Assembly: GCA_003662645.1 (NCBI GenBank)
Contig: QMYL01000074.1
Location: forward strand, 1-5,841
Origin: Candidatus Bathyarchaeota archaeon
Lineage (GTDB): Archaea; Thermoproteota; Bathyarchaeia; Bathyarchaeales; B26-1
Reading direction: 5' to 3'
Length of the DNA stretch: 5,841 nucleotides
Every line of letters begins with the position of its first letter. The first letter of the stretch is position 1. Positions 5,514-5,841 of this stretch are shown piece after piece. Under the pieces are notes generated by a model, which searched no databases, was not told the origin of the DNA, and was given only the letters and a program-made list of their open reading frames with translations. The position numbers and the translations under genes were made by a program.

Positions 5514-5653
5514 GTGAAGCTGTGGCATTCGGCTCTGAGGAGGCTGGGGGATAACATCAAGATCCTCGGTGAGGGTGGGAGCTACATATCGGCTCCATGC
5601 CGCAGCATCCAACCGTCTCGTCGATGGGTAACATCATAACCATGTACGATTAG
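5514..5653 (+). pseudogene. C-terminal remnant of a uroporphyrinogen decarboxylase-family protein
   Basis: Intact members of this family (Pfam PF01208: uroporphyrinogen decarboxylase and MtaA/CmuA-type corrinoid methyltransferases) are about 340-380 aa and end with a pattern like 'I..L..GGGYI.APCHNIQPDVPPENI.AMYEA'. Here one frame gives RRLGDNIKILGEGG then SYISAPCRSIQP up to 5615. The next frame continues with VSSMGNIITMYD and ends at TAG 5651-5653. One missing base at about 5615 explains the switch. The in-frame sequence before GTG 5514 is closed by TGA at 5505-5507, and no upstream domain is seen, so about 300 residues are missing. The changed APCRS (usually APCHN) fits relaxed selection. 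In corrinoid-dependent methyltransferase relatives this Cys and His region helps bind zinc; whether that applies here is unknown. Non-functional remnant. Confidence 0.7.
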
Positions 5654-5841
5654 GGCTATAAGATCGGTTTGAGTCTTTACCAAAAAGGCAAAGTTTATTA
5701 ATGTCGTTTATGCTTTACACTTTCAGCTTCATGAGGTGTTGAGGTTATCTGAGAACTCCATCTTAGGGTATATGGGAAAGAGACCTTCCAAGATGGGGAG
5801 TCAAATGAGGGGATGGTCACTTAAAGGTATATGGATGTTGA
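5654..5841 (+). other. Unassigned open stretch running off the window
   Basis: From 5673 to the last complete codon (5838-5840) one plus frame is open for 56 codons without a stop, preceded by TGA at 5670-5672. It includes HEVLRLSENSILGYMGKRPS. An in-frame ATG at 5772 lacks a ribosome site. AAAGTTTATTAATG at 5690-5703 could be a TATA element. I do not recognise the sequence. It may be the start of a gene continuing outside, another remnant, or chance. Confidence 0.25.

Overview
The window looks like a piece of an archaeal chromosome, probably from a thermophilic member of the Thermoproteota/TACK group. This is an inference from AGG/AGA and ATA codon use, TTG starts with GAGG-type ribosome binding sites, AT-rich boxes about 25 nt upstream of starts, a Cas6 endoribonuclease, a DPM1-like glycosyltransferase, and remnants of a tyrosine integrase resembling archaeal virus/plasmid integrases. 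No rRNA gene or other precise taxonomic marker is present.

Region 1 (about 1-1200, minus strand, GC-rich by eye) is a tidy two-gene unit. A membrane-anchored coiled-coil protein of unknown function overlaps by one base the start of ribose-5-phosphate isomerase A (rpiA), whose 3' end lies outside the window. Region 2 (1201-2400) holds a frameshifted, unidentified plus-strand remnant that runs convergently into an intact, apparently solitary cas6 gene. No CRISPR array or other cas gene is visible.

Region 3 (about 2400-5841, more AT-rich) is a patchwork of insertion scars and accessory genes. In order: the 3' half of a tRNA-Ala(TGC)-like gene, a tyrosine integrase decayed by several frameshifts, a Gfo/Idh/MocA oxidoreductase whose start region is broken by an apparent 1-base deletion, a fragment of a large serine recombinase, a complete family 2 glycosyltransferase on the minus strand, the C-terminal tail of a uroporphyrinogen decarboxylase-family protein with a frameshift, and an unassigned open frame running off the end.

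The clearest biological story is repeated integration and decay. The tRNA fragment beginning at the anticodon loop, next to an integrase remnant, is the expected scar of an integrated archaeal element. The serine recombinase piece points to a second, unrelated mobile element. The oxidoreductase and glycosyltransferase may be sugar or surface-glycan cargo, but nothing here shows that they act together. I see no complete novel multi-gene system. The least explained intact gene is the coiled-coil protein coupled to rpiA.
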